Below are positions 23,088-31,702 of a stretch of DNA of 53,655 bases, piece by piece. Both the position numbers and the translations under genes were made by a program. The stretch is from Microbacterium sp. GTDB taxonomy: Bacteria > Actinomycetota > Actinomycetes > Actinomycetales > Microbacteriaceae. Location of the stretch: NCBI RefSeq assembly GCF_031179285.1, contig NZ_JAPSHY010000020.1, forward strand, positions 1,750 to 55,404, read 5' to 3'. The notes below the pieces were generated by a model. That model was not told where the DNA came from and made no database searches. It saw only the letters and a program-made list of their open reading frames with translations. Positions within the stretch are counted from its first letter, which is position 1; each line of letters begins with the position of its first letter.

Positions 23088-24230
23088 ATGACAGCGCTGA
23101 TCCCCATCGACGCCGACGATCCGCGCGGTCTGCAGGACGCGCTTCGCCGGGCGCTGGACGGCGGACCGGCGCTCGGGTTCGGGATGCTCGCGGAGCCCGC
23201 GGTAACCGTCCCGGACGGCACGGCCGCGGTCATCGCGACCTCCGGCTCCAGCGGGCTGCCGAAGCGGGTGGTGCTCAGTGCCGAGGCGCTGCGCTCCAGC
23301 GCCGAGGCGACGGCCGCCCGGATCGGCAGCGGGCGCTGGCTGCTCGCCCTTCCCGCCGGATACGTCGCAGGGCTTCAGGTGCTGGTCCGGTCGGCGCTGG
23401 CGGCCACCGAACCGGTCACGCTGGCCGGCGCATTCTCGCCGCGCGGCTTCACCGAGGCGACGCTGTCGATGGTGCGCACTGGCGACGAGACGTTGTTCAC
23501 CTCGCTCGTGCCGGCTCAGCTGGCGACGCTTCTCGAAGCGGTCGACGAACCCGGGGTGCGCGCCGCGCTCCGTATCTACCGCGCGATCCTCGTCGGCGGG
23601 CAGGCGCTTCCTGAGCCGTTGCGCGAGCGAGCGGGCGAGCTCGGGGTACGGGTCGTGCGGACCTACGGGTCGACCGAGACGAGTGGCGGATGCGTGTACG
23701 ACGGCGTCCCGCTCGACACCGTCGGCGTCCGCACGATCGAGGGCGAGCTGCAGATCGCCGGGCCGATGCTCGCCGACGGCTACCTCGGCGATCCGGCGCT
23801 CACCTCACGTGCGTTCGTGCGTGACGAGCGCGGCATCCGCTGGTACCGCACCGGCGACCTCGGCCTCGTCGAGGACGGCGTCGTCCGTGTGCACGGTCGC
23901 GCCGACAACGTCATCGTGTCGGGTGGGATCAACGTCTCGCTCGACCGCGTCGAGCGGATCGTGAGACGGGTTCCGGGGCTCCACCAGGCTGTGGTCGTGG
24001 GCGTGGAGGACGAGCGCTGGGGCGAGGCGTCGGTGATCGTCGCGGCCCGCGGTGAGCTGCTGCGACGCAGCGAGCCGGAGCAGCTGGCACACGCGCGGGA
24101 TGAGGTGGCACGGGAGGTCGGGAAGCACGCCAGGCCGTCGCGTCTGATCGTCGTCGACGAGCTGGCGACGCTGCCGTCCGGCAAGCCGGATCGGGAGAGC
24201 ATCCGCCGGGCCGTGCAGGATCTCCGCTGA
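23088..24230 (+). CDS. menE: o-Succinylbenzoate-CoA ligase (AMP-binding enzyme)
   Basis: 380 aa, short like actinobacterial MenE. It activates o-succinylbenzoate with ATP and CoA. The P-loop-like motif is ATSGSSGLPKRVVLS (about 45-59); then VRTYGSTETSGG, YRTGDLGLVEDGVVRVHGRADNVI (in two parts) and the C-terminal catalytic Lys in LPSGKPDRESI. The menE-menB pair together with menC nearby completes the middle of the classical menaquinone pathway; menD, menF and menA are not in the window. Confidence 0.93.
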   Translation: MTALIPIDADDPRGLQDALRRALDGGPALGFGMLAEPAVTVPDGTAAVIATSGSSGLPKRVVLSAEALRSSAEATAARIGSGRWLLALPAGYVAGLQVLVRSALAATEPVTLAGAFSPRGFTEATLSMVRTGDETLFTSLVPAQLATLLEAVDEPGVRAALRIYRAILVGGQALPEPLRERAGELGVRVVRTYGSTETSGGCVYDGVPLDTVGVRTIEGELQIAGPMLADGYLGDPALTSRAFVRDERGIRWYRTGDLGLVEDGVVRVHGRADNVIVSGGINVSLDRVERIVRRVPGLHQAVVVGVEDERWGEASVIVAARGELLRRSEPEQLAHARDEVAREVGKHARPSRLIVVDELATLPSGKPDRESIRRAVQDLR

Positions 24231-24261
24231 CCCGATGAGCGTGCCTGCCTATGGTGGGTTC

Positions 24262-25323
24262 ATGGAGATACTGCGGCTGGCGGGCGTGCCAGGGGTCGGC
24301 AAGAGCGCGGTCGGATGGACGGTCGCGCGTCGCCTGGCCACGGAGGGGGAGCGCTGCGGATACGTCGACATCGATCAGCTCGGTATGTGCTACCCGGCCC
24401 CGTCGGCGGACCCCGACCGCTGGATGCTGAAGGAATCGGCGCTCGCACGGGTGGCGAACCAGTTCCAGTCGGCCGGGGTCGAACGCCTCGTCGTCTCGGG
24501 CGTCGCCGACCCTTCCGCCGCGCCGCCGCATCCCGGGCACCCGACGACCTCGCTCTGGCTGGATGCCGCGGGAGCGACGAGACGCGCGCGACTGGCGTCC
24601 CGCGGCTGGCCCGAGGCGCAGGTCGAGGCCGTCCTGGCCGTCGGTGACCGCGAATCGGCGGGCGCGCATCGATCCTGGTCGAGGCTCGCCACCGACGCGC
24701 TCACGGTGGCGGAGACCGCGGATGCCGTGCTGGAACGGTGGTCGCCGACGGGCGATGAGGCGAGTGTGGCCGGATCGGAAGATGATCCGGCAGCAGCGCG
24801 CCCGGCGCGAGTGATCTGGATCACCGGGCCGCGCTGCGCCGGTGCGTCTCAAGTCGGGTGGGAGATCGCCTCGGCACAGTGGCGGGCGAAGCGCCGCACC
24901 GGGTTCGTCGACGTGGCGCAACTCGCCTTCGCCTGGAACACGCCGCACGATGTCGGCCTTCGCAACACCGTCGAGATGCACCGTGCCTTCTCCGACGCGG
25001 CGGCGGGGATGCTGGTCGCCGTCGCTCCGTTCCGGTTCGAGCCGGCGGAGGTGATCGCCGCGTTCCCCGGAGCCGAGGTGTCGTTCGTCCGGCTCGACGC
25101 CGACGATGATGCACTCCGTGACCGCGTCGAGAAGCGAGCCGACGGCTCCGGCGAAGTGATGCTCGCCGGAGACGATCTGGCCGGCGCTTCGCAGGAAGCA
25201 GTGGCGGCCGTCATCGCTGAAGGAATCCGGCAGCGGCGAGTGCCGGTACGGCCGGGAGAGCGGATCGTCGACACCACGGGCGTCGGTCCGGACGCTGTGG
25301 CGGAGCGGGTGCTCGAGCTCTGA
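24262..25323 (+). CDS. Tandem-duplicated P-loop NTPase, second copy degenerate
   Basis: 353 aa, family not recognised. The first half has Walker A GVPGVGKS (about residues 8-15) and GYVDIDQL. The second half repeats the plan: ITGPRCAGASQVGWEIA and TGFVDVAQL, but the Walker A lysine is lost (CAGAS). The two halves align along LxxxGW...R.GxVDxxQL, so the gene arose by internal duplication. It resembles a small-molecule or nucleotide kinase; any ATP use should come from the first copy. ATG 24262 has TATGGT 6 nt upstream (leaderless). An upstream ATG at 24235 is less likely. Confidence 0.8.
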   Translation: MEILRLAGVPGVGKSAVGWTVARRLATEGERCGYVDIDQLGMCYPAPSADPDRWMLKESALARVANQFQSAGVERLVVSGVADPSAAPPHPGHPTTSLWLDAAGATRRARLASRGWPEAQVEAVLAVGDRESAGAHRSWSRLATDALTVAETADAVLERWSPTGDEASVAGSEDDPAAARPARVIWITGPRCAGASQVGWEIASAQWRAKRRTGFVDVAQLAFAWNTPHDVGLRNTVEMHRAFSDAAAGMLVAVAPFRFEPAEVIAAFPGAEVSFVRLDADDDALRDRVEKRADGSGEVMLAGDDLAGASQEAVAAVIAEGIRQRRVPVRPGERIVDTTGVGPDAVAERVLEL

Positions 25324-25345
25324 GCGACCTGCCAGACTGAGCGAC

Positions 25346-26143
25346 ATGGCCAGGTACACCCACGGGCACCACGAGTCCGTTCTCCGCTCGCACAACACCA
25401 GGGACATCTCGAACTCCGCGGAGTACCTTCGGCCGCACCTCGGACCGTCCACGCGCCTTCTCGACATCGGCGCGGGCCCGGGGACGATCACCGTGGACTT
25501 CGCGCGCGTGGTCGGTCGGGTCATGGCCACCGAGATCGACGACGGCGCCCTGTCGCTCTCGCGCGCGCTGGCCGAGAGCCGAGGGCTCACGAACATCGAC
25601 TTCTCGATCGCGGACGTGCATGCCCTGAGCTTCGCCGACGCGGCTTTCGACGTCGTGCATGCGCATCAGGTGCTGCAGCATGTCGGCGATCCGGTGCAGG
25701 CGCTGCGCGAGATGCGCCGCGTCACCGCACCGGGCGGCGTCGTCGCCGCGCGCGACGCGGACTACGCCGGGTTCATCTGGTTCCCGCTGCTGCCCGAACT
25801 CGATCGCTGGCTCGAGCTCTACAGCGCGGCCGCCCGCGCGAACGGCGGCGAACCGGACGCCGGCCGACGGCTGCTGTCGTGGGCGCGGCAGGCCGGTTTC
25901 GACGACTTCACGGCGACGGCGTCGACCTGGTGCTACGCGACGCCGGAGGAAAGAGACTGGTGGGGCGGGATGTGGGCCGACCGCATCGTCGAATCCGCCC
26001 TCGCACGGCAGCTCGTCAGCGAGGAGCTGGCCACCGGCGCCGACCTCCGTGCCATCAGCGACGCGTGGAAGCGGTGGGCCGACGCCGAGGACGGCTGGTA
26101 CCTCGTTCCGCACGGCGAGATACTCTGCCGCGTCGCAGCTTGA
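25346..26143 (+). CDS. Class I SAM-dependent methyltransferase
   Basis: 265 aa. Motif I is LLDIGAGPGTITVDFA (about 38-53), followed by an acidic TEIDD end of strand 2 and post-I DVHALSFADAAFDVVHAHQVLQH (in two parts), typical of the methyltransferase 11/25 family (UbiE-like). The substrate is not predictable. CAGACT lies 7 nt before ATG 25346. It starts 22 nt after the P-loop gene. A short GC-rich hairpin (26144-26150 with 26165-26171) follows. Confidence 0.92.
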   Translation: MARYTHGHHESVLRSHNTRDISNSAEYLRPHLGPSTRLLDIGAGPGTITVDFARVVGRVMATEIDDGALSLSRALAESRGLTNIDFSIADVHALSFADAAFDVVHAHQVLQHVGDPVQALREMRRVTAPGGVVAARDADYAGFIWFPLLPELDRWLELYSAAARANGGEPDAGRRLLSWARQAGFDDFTATASTWCYATPEERDWWGGMWADRIVESALARQLVSEELATGADLRAISDAWKRWADAEDGWYLVPHGEILCRVAA

Positions 26144-26177
26144 GCGCCGCGCCGCCTGGTCGCCGCGGCGCGCGCCG

Positions 26178-26225
26178 GAGACATCGCGCGGCGGAGACAT
26201 CGCGCGGCGGATACATCGCTCGGCG
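26178..26225 (+). repeat. Three 16-bp tandem repeats before the histidine kinase gene
   Basis: Two identical units gagacatcgcgcggcg (26178-26193 and 26194-26209) are followed by a third with two changes (26210-26225), then a partial fourth. They end about 25 bp before the TACGGT -10-like box (26251-26256) of the histidine kinase gene, where an activator would bind. Confidence 0.8.
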
Positions 26226-26262
26226 GATGCGGGCGGCTTCGGCGTTCGCGTACGGTGAGGGA

Positions 26263-27459
26263 GTGATCCGCCCGCTCTCACGGGTGGCGCTGACCCTCGA
26301 CATCTCAGGGGCGGCGCTGCTTTTTCTCGTCCTGATGCCGTCGTCGCTGGTGTTCTATGCACCGGCACCGGCGAATCAGGCCGTTCAGGGTGTCGCGGCC
26401 TTCGCGATCGTGCTCGCCAGCATCCTGATGTTCGCCGGTGTCGCGATCGGGCGACTCGCGCCCGGGCTCGCGCTGATCGCGGCGTGGGCGGGCGCCATCG
26501 TGCAGATGCTCGCAGGCTTCGGCCCGCTGCCGATCAATATCGCGGTGCTTCTCGTGCTCTATGCGACTGCCGCATGGGGGTCGCGCCGCGTGCTCTGGTG
26601 GGGGCTCGCGTCGGCCATCGCGGGCGGCGTCGTCGCCGCGGTGTACATGGTGGTCGTCACGGGTGTCGCGGTGGGGACCGGGACCGGGTGGGACCTGCTC
26701 ACGGCGGGCACGCTGATTCTCGTGGCGTCCGAGCTCGCGCTCGGATTCGCGTGGGTGTGCGGCCTGCTGTGGAGGGTCATCCTCCGCTCGCGACGCATCC
26801 GCGAGGCGCAGATGAAGGCGGAGGCCGCGACCGCCGAGGAGCAGGAGCGGGTGCGCATCGCGAGAGACATGCACGATGTCGTCGCCCACTCCCTCGCCGT
26901 CGTGATCGCACAGGCCGACGGGGCACGCTATGCCGCCGCGACCAAGCCCGAGCTCGCGCAGGAGGCGCTCGGCACGATCGCGCAGACCGCGCGGGGTGCG
27001 CTCTCCGACGTGCGGATGCTGCTCACCCAGCTCCGCCATCGACAGGGTGACGGACCGCAGCCGACGCTCGGCGACCTGGAGACCCTCTTCGCGCAGATGC
27101 GGCAGGCGGGTGTGGATCCGCAGGTCACGGTCGATCCGATGCCGCCGGGGGAGCCCCCCGCCGCCATCCAGCTCGCCGTCTACCGGATCCTGCAGGAAGC
27201 ACTCACCAACGCGCTGCGCCATGGCGACGGCTCCGTCGACGTGCACCTCGCCTGGCTGCCGGACAGTGTCGATGTCGAGGTCCGCAACACCGTGCCCTCG
27301 GACGCGTCGCCCGGTCCTGGCGGGCACGGCCTCATCGGCATGCGCGAACGCGCGCAACTGGTGGGCGGTAATCTACAGGCGGAGCGTCTGGGAGCGCAGT
27401 TCATCGTGCGGGCGACGCTCCCGATCGGCGATTCGGCGGATCCGGACGCCCCCCATTGA
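26263..27459 (+). CDS. Two-component sensor histidine kinase (HisKA_3 type)
   Basis: 398 aa from GTG 26263, with TACGGT 6 nt upstream. About five to six membrane helices in residues 1-172 form the sensor; there is no sizeable outside domain, so it senses within the membrane, as DesK/LiaS-like kinases do. The dimerisation helix has the phosphoacceptor His204 in RIARDMHDVVAHSLAVV. The ATP-binding part has the N-box ALTNALRH and the G-box GGHGLIGMRERAQLVGG. The partner is the response regulator encoded 28 nt downstream. Confidence 0.93.
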   Translation: MIRPLSRVALTLDISGAALLFLVLMPSSLVFYAPAPANQAVQGVAAFAIVLASILMFAGVAIGRLAPGLALIAAWAGAIVQMLAGFGPLPINIAVLLVLYATAAWGSRRVLWWGLASAIAGGVVAAVYMVVVTGVAVGTGTGWDLLTAGTLILVASELALGFAWVCGLLWRVILRSRRIREAQMKAEAATAEEQERVRIARDMHDVVAHSLAVVIAQADGARYAAATKPELAQEALGTIAQTARGALSDVRMLLTQLRHRQGDGPQPTLGDLETLFAQMRQAGVDPQVTVDPMPPGEPPAAIQLAVYRILQEALTNALRHGDGSVDVHLAWLPDSVDVEVRNTVPSDASPGPGGHGLIGMRERAQLVGGNLQAERLGAQFIVRATLPIGDSADPDAPH

Positions 27460-27487
27460 CGTACTCGCGAACGACAGGAAGCACCGC

Positions 27488-28123
27488 ATGATCAAGGTCG
27501 TTCTCGTCGATGATCAGGCACTGTTCCGTGCCGGCATCCGCATGCTCGTGGCCTCGCAACCCGATCTCGACGTCGTCGGCGAAGCGGGGGACGGACGCGA
27601 GGGAGTGCAGGTCGTGCGCTCGACGAATCCCGACGTCGTGCTCATGGACATCCGGATGCCGGTGATGGACGGACTCGCGGCGACGGCCGAGATCCTCGCT
27701 CAGCCGAACCCGCCGCGTGTGGTGATGCTGACGACGTTCGACCTCGATGAGGCCGCCGCGAGGGCGATCCGCCAGGGTGCCAGCGGATTCCTCCTCAAGG
27801 ACGCCGACCCCGAGTTCCTGCTCGCCGCGATCCGCACCGTGCATGCCGGCTCGTCGGTGATCGCGGCATCCGCCACCAGAGAACTGTTCCAGCACTTCAC
27901 CGAGGCGCCCAAGCCCGTGCCGCCGCAGTATGCGGCGCTCACGGAGCGCGAGCAGGAGATCTTCGCCCTCGCCGCACGGGGGCTGTCGAATGCCGAGATC
28001 GCGGCGCGCGAGTTCCTCAGCGAGGCGACCGTCAAGACGCACATCAGCAGGATCCTCACGAAACTCACCCTGCGCGACCGCGTTCAGCTGGTGGTCTTCG
28101 CCTTCGAGCACGGGCTGGCCTGA
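27488..28123 (+). CDS. NarL/FixJ-family response regulator
   Basis: 211 aa. The receiver has acidic Asp8/Asp9, phosphoacceptor Asp54 (VLMDIRMP), the TT switch at about 82-83 and Lys104 (FLLKD). The LuxR-type HTH (about 148-205) reads LTEREQEIFALAARGLSNAEI and TVKTHISRILTKL. AGGAAG precedes ATG 27488. It is partnered with the upstream kinase and may act on the 16-bp repeats before that gene and on the ABC exporter genes that follow. Confidence 0.94.
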   Translation: MIKVVLVDDQALFRAGIRMLVASQPDLDVVGEAGDGREGVQVVRSTNPDVVLMDIRMPVMDGLAATAEILAQPNPPRVVMLTTFDLDEAAARAIRQGASGFLLKDADPEFLLAAIRTVHAGSSVIAASATRELFQHFTEAPKPVPPQYAALTEREQEIFALAARGLSNAEIAAREFLSEATVKTHISRILTKLTLRDRVQLVVFAFEHGLA

Positions 28124-28231
28124 GCCGAGCCGCTCCGGGATTCCGCGCGGGTCGGGATCATCCTTGCGATGTACGCGGATGCTCCGCCAGGGCGACGCGC
28201 GGCGGCATCCGCGATCCGTAGCGTCGAAGGC

Positions 28232-28993
28232 ATGGAGATCACGACCACCGACCTCGGGCTCGCCGCCCGCGTCCAGCACCTGAAAAAGACCTACGGAACC
28301 GGCGAAGGAACCGTGCACGCGCTCGACGGCGTGAGCGTCGGCATCCGTCGTGGCCAGTTCACTGCGATCATGGGACCTTCGGGCTCGGGCAAGTCGACCC
28401 TCATGCACATCATGGCCGGCCTCGACAGCCCCACCGAAGGCCGGGCCTGGATCGGCGATACCGAGATCACCGGACTGCCCGACCTCGACCTGACCATCCT
28501 TCGTCGTCGCCGCGTCGGGTTCATCTTCCAGGCGTTCAACCTGGTTCCGACGCTCGACGCCCTCGGCAACATCATGCTGCCCTTCGAACTCGACGGGCGC
28601 CGTCCCAGCGCGATCGAGCGCGCCCGCATCGACGGACTCGTCGAGACGCTCGGCCTCGGCTCGCGACTGCGACACCGTCCGCACGAGCTCTCCGGCGGTC
28701 AGCAGCAGCGCGTCGCCATCGCCCGCGCCCTCTCGACCGCGCCCGATCTCGTCTTCGCCGACGAGCCCACCGGCAACCTCGACTCCAAGACCGGTCGCGA
28801 GGTGTTGCAGCTGCTGGCCACCGCGAGTCGCGAACACGGTCAATCGATCGCCATGGTCACCCATGACGCGATCGCGGCCAGCCACGCCGACCGCGTCCTC
28901 TTCCTCGGTGACGGGCGGATCGTCGCCGACCACCCGCGTCAGAGCGCCGAGGAGATCTCGGCGTACATGCTCGCGGCCGAGGTGGCGGCATGA
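28232..28993 (+). CDS. MacB/LolD-type ABC transporter ATP-binding protein
   Basis: 253 aa. Walker A GPSGSGKS (48-55), Q-loop [17 protein letters not shown], signature [15 protein letters not shown], Walker [14 protein letters not shown] and the H-loop MVTHD are all intact. The sequence type matches ATPases that serve FtsX/MacB-like permeases, encoded next with a 4-nt overlap. TAGCGT lies 7 nt before ATG 28232. These exporters typically remove antimicrobial peptides or extract lipids and are often controlled by an adjacent two-component system, as here. Confidence 0.95.
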   Translation: MEITTTDLGLAARVQHLKKTYGTGEGTVHALDGVSVGIRRGQFTAIMGPSGSGKSTLMHIMAGLDSPTEGRAWIGDTEITGLPDLDLTILRRRRVGFIFQAFNLVPTLDALGNIMLPFELDGRRPSAIERARIDGLVETLGLGSRLRHRPHELSGGQQQRVAIARALSTAPDLVFADEPTGNLDSKTGREVLQLLATASREHGQSIAMVTHDAIAASHADRVLFLGDGRIVADHPRQSAEEISAYMLAAEVAA

Positions 28994-30450
28994 CCGCCGT
29001 CGCCGCCGTGGTCCCCGAGACGACGGCGACCGGGCCGCGACTCGGGTGGCTTCGCGATCGCGGGATGGGCGCCAGCGTGCTCGTCGCGGCGCTCTCCGCC
29101 GGGTTCGGTGTCGTCCTCGTCGAGATCACCGCGTACATCGGCGCCGTGCTCCAGGCCGATCCCTTCATCGGCGACAGCGGCACGCTCGCCTTCGTCGTCG
29201 CGCTGCTCTCGGTGCTTCTCACCGCCGTCGCTATGTACGTCGCAGCCATCGTGACCGCGAACACCTTCTCGACGATCATCGCCGGTCGCACGCGCCGTAT
29301 CGCCCTGATGCGGCTCATCGGGGCGACGGCTCGCTCGCAGCGCGCCGAGGTGGGCCGCCAGGGTCTCATCGTCGGAGTGATCGGCGCAGCCCTCGGCCTG
29401 CTCGCCGGTCTCGTGCTCGCCGTGGCGGGTGTGCAGATCGGCGCGCAGCTGATCGACAATGCTCCGAGTGCCTTCTCGATCGGGCAGCCGCTCGTCGCGC
29501 TCCCCGTCGTCGGTGTCGCTCTCACGACCTGGGCCGCCGCCTGGGTCGGCTCGCGGCGCGTCCTCGCGGTGACACCCCTGCAGGCGCTCGGCGGCTCGGT
29601 CGAGCGCACCCACCATGACGTCGCGGGCCGCCCGGGGCGCCACGTGGGCGCCTGGGTCCTTCTCCTCAGCGGGGCGGCTCTGCTCGCCGGCGGCGTGGTC
29701 ATCGGACTCATCACCCCACTCGGTGTGGTCGTCGCCTTCGTCGGAGGCGTCCTGTCGTTCACAGGCCTGGCGCTCGGCTCGGTGCTGTTCATGCCGCCGG
29801 TGCTGCGTCTCGTCGGCCGCCTGTTCGGCTCGAGTGCGACTGCCCGGCTCGCGGCCGAGAACGCCCTGCGCTACCCGGAGCGCTCGTCGCGGATGGCGAT
29901 CGGCGTCGTCATGGGCGTCACGCTCGTGACGATGTTCGCCGTCGCGCTCGAGTCCGCCAAGCGGCTGATGATGAGCCAGGTGACCGGCGACGTGCCGGCT
30001 GAGTTCTTCGCCCCGATGGACGCCTTCGCCGCCATCATGATGGTGCTCGTCGCCATCTCGGCGGTGATCGCCGCGGTCGGGCTGGTGAACCTGCTCACCA
30101 TCGGCGTCGTGCAGCGCCGCCGCGAACTCGGACTGCTGCGCTCGATCGGCCTCTCCAACGGACAGGTGCGCGCGATGGTGCTGCTGGAGGCGACGCACAT
30201 CACGGTCGCCGCGACCCTGACCGGCCTCGTGCTGGGTGTCGCGTACGGGTGGATCGCCGCGCAGTCGCTGCTGGGGTCCGTGCCGACCCTCCCCGAGATG
30301 ACTCCGGCGGGGCTGGTGGCGCCGCAGGTGCCGTGGCTTCCGGTGGTGATCATCGTGGTGGCGACCGGTCTGCTTACCCTCGTCGCCGCTGCCACCCCGA
30401 CGCGCCTGGCCACGCGCGTGGCGCCGGTCGAGGCGCTGGCCGCCGACTGA
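28990..30450 (+). CDS. FtsX/MacB-like ABC transporter permease
   Basis: 486 aa with two copies of the FtsX-type three-helix unit: about residues 60-170 (helices near LAFVVALLSVLLTAVAMYVAA and GVIGAALGLLAGLVLAV) and about 340-480 (helices near AIMMVLVAISAVIAAVGLVNL and HITVAATLTGLVLGVAYG), joined by further helices. There is no large outside domain as in true MacB. The start overlaps the ATPase gene (ATGA). It forms the transporter with that ATPase and ends at the hairpin at 30461-30493. Confidence 0.93.
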   Translation: MTAVAAVVPETTATGPRLGWLRDRGMGASVLVAALSAGFGVVLVEITAYIGAVLQADPFIGDSGTLAFVVALLSVLLTAVAMYVAAIVTANTFSTIIAGRTRRIALMRLIGATARSQRAEVGRQGLIVGVIGAALGLLAGLVLAVAGVQIGAQLIDNAPSAFSIGQPLVALPVVGVALTTWAAAWVGSRRVLAVTPLQALGGSVERTHHDVAGRPGRHVGAWVLLLSGAALLAGGVVIGLITPLGVVVAFVGGVLSFTGLALGSVLFMPPVLRLVGRLFGSSATARLAAENALRYPERSSRMAIGVVMGVTLVTMFAVALESAKRLMMSQVTGDVPAEFFAPMDAFAAIMMVLVAISAVIAAVGLVNLLTIGVVQRRRELGLLRSIGLSNGQVRAMVLLEATHITVAATLTGLVLGVAYGWIAAQSLLGSVPTLPEMTPAGLVAPQVPWLPVVIIVVATGLLTLVAAATPTRLATRVAPVEALAAD

Positions 30451-30460
30451 GCCGGGTTCT

Positions 30461-30493
30461 CGCGAGGCCCGCTTCCGGGAAGCGGGCCTCGCG
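30461..30493 (+). terminator. Hairpin terminator after the ABC exporter operon
   Basis: A perfect 15-bp GC stem (30461-30475 with 30479-30493) with a 3-nt loop starts 10 nt past the permease stop. No T-tract. Confidence 0.8.
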
Positions 30494-30515
30494 CAGCGGC
30501 GCATAGGCTGGACGG

Positions 30516-31175
30516 ATGCCTTCGCCCTTCGACCAGTCCACGTATCAGGTCCGTCTCGAGTGGGGTGTCTCCGGGCTCCACCGACTGGCGCCGACCGACG
30601 TCGTGATCGCCGTCGACGTGCTGCGGTTCTCGTCGACGGTGGCGGATGCCGTCGCCGCGGGCGCGACGATCGATCTCGACGGTGCCCTGCGCTGGTCGAC
30701 CAATGGGGCTGCGGTGACCGCTGCGGCGACCGCGGACACCGTGCTCGTCGGTGGCATCCGTAACGCCGCCGCGGTCGCCCGCGCTGTGCAGGTCATCCAG
30801 GGGTCGCGCGGCCGGCGCACCTCGGTGGCCGTGATCGCCGCCGGCGAGCTGGACGACGCCGGCGCGATCCGCTTCGCCGTCGAGGATCATCTCGGAGCCG
30901 GCGCGATCGTCGCAGCGCTCACGGACCTCGGCATCGACCACACCTCGCCGGAGGCGGCGGCCGCGGCCGAGAGCTTCCGTTCGCTGCGTGGCGCACTTCG
31001 GCATCTGCTCGGGGCGAGCGGCTCGGGTCGCGAACTCGAGATCGGCGTCGCATCGACCGCTCGGATGGAAGCGGCGGGCATCGTGCCGACCTCGACCGAG
31101 GATGCGGCCACCCTCGACGCCGTGTCGGTCGTACCGATGGTCGACCGGGGCAGGATCGTCGCGTTCGACGGCTGA
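30516..31175 (+). CDS. ComB-like 2-phosphosulfolactate phosphatase family protein
   Basis: 219 aa. VVIAVDVLRFSSTVADAVAAGA near residues 28-48 is the ComB family N-terminal signature, and the late VASTARMEAAGIVP and VPMVDRGRIVAF match its C-terminal part. Archaeal ComB acts in coenzyme M synthesis, but this organism should not make coenzyme M, so the actinobacterial member probably has another phosphatase role. TAGGCT lies 6 nt before ATG 30516, so the mRNA is likely leaderless. Confidence 0.85.
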   Translation: MPSPFDQSTYQVRLEWGVSGLHRLAPTDVVIAVDVLRFSSTVADAVAAGATIDLDGALRWSTNGAAVTAAATADTVLVGGIRNAAAVARAVQVIQGSRGRRTSVAVIAAGELDDAGAIRFAVEDHLGAGAIVAALTDLGIDHTSPEAAAAAESFRSLRGALRHLLGASGSGRELEIGVASTARMEAAGIVPTSTEDAATLDAVSVVPMVDRGRIVAFDG

Positions 31176-31225
31176 CAGGCCGGCAGCCTGGCGACGGATG
31201 CGGTGCCGCGCCGTAGGGTCGAGGC

Positions 31226-31675
31226 ATGAGGTTCGTCCCCGCCATCATCCTCGACGCCCTGCTGGTGCTCGTGTTCGCCGCGATCGGTCGCGCATCGCAC
31301 CAGGAGGATCCGGCCGGGTTCCTTCTCACCGCGTGGCCGTTCCTCGTCGCGCTCCTGATCGGACATGCACTCGCCGCACTGCTCGGTGGGCGACCGCGGC
31401 GGCCGTGGTCGGTGCGGTGGGGGGCGATCGTCTGGATCGCCACCGTGGCGGCGGGGATGCTGCTGCGCGTCGTCAGCGGTGACACCGCTCAGCTGCCGTT
31501 CATCATCGTCGCGACGCTCACCCTCGGCGTCTTCCTCGTCGGCTGGCGCACGGCGGCGGGCTGGCTTCGTCGGCGCCGCGGTGCGAGCTCGACCGGTGGA
31601 TCGCTTGCCGGCGACTTCTCGGCCACGGAGGCGACCGAGGCGACTGATGCGCCTGGCCCGGGTCGCGAGGGCTGA
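31226..31675 (+). CDS. DUF3054 membrane protein
   Basis: 149 aa with four hydrophobic helices in the first 110 residues, opening FVPAIILDALLVLVFAAIGR and carrying RPWSVRWGAIVW and GWRTAAGWLRRRR; this matches the DUF3054 family of actinobacteria and archaea. No function is known. The last 35 residues are a disordered Ala/Thr/Glu tail. TAGGGT lies 6 nt before ATG 31226 (leaderless). Confidence 0.85.
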   Translation: MRFVPAIILDALLVLVFAAIGRASHQEDPAGFLLTAWPFLVALLIGHALAALLGGRPRRPWSVRWGAIVWIATVAAGMLLRVVSGDTAQLPFIIVATLTLGVFLVGWRTAAGWLRRRRGASSTGGSLAGDFSATEATEATDAPGPGREG

Positions 31676-31702
31676 GAGCCGGGGTCGCGGCTCCGGTCGC
31701 GG

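Noticed and set aside
26178..26225. 16-bp repeats read as CRISPR or iterons of an origin
   Set aside because: No spacers, no cas or rep genes; placement suits a promoter element.
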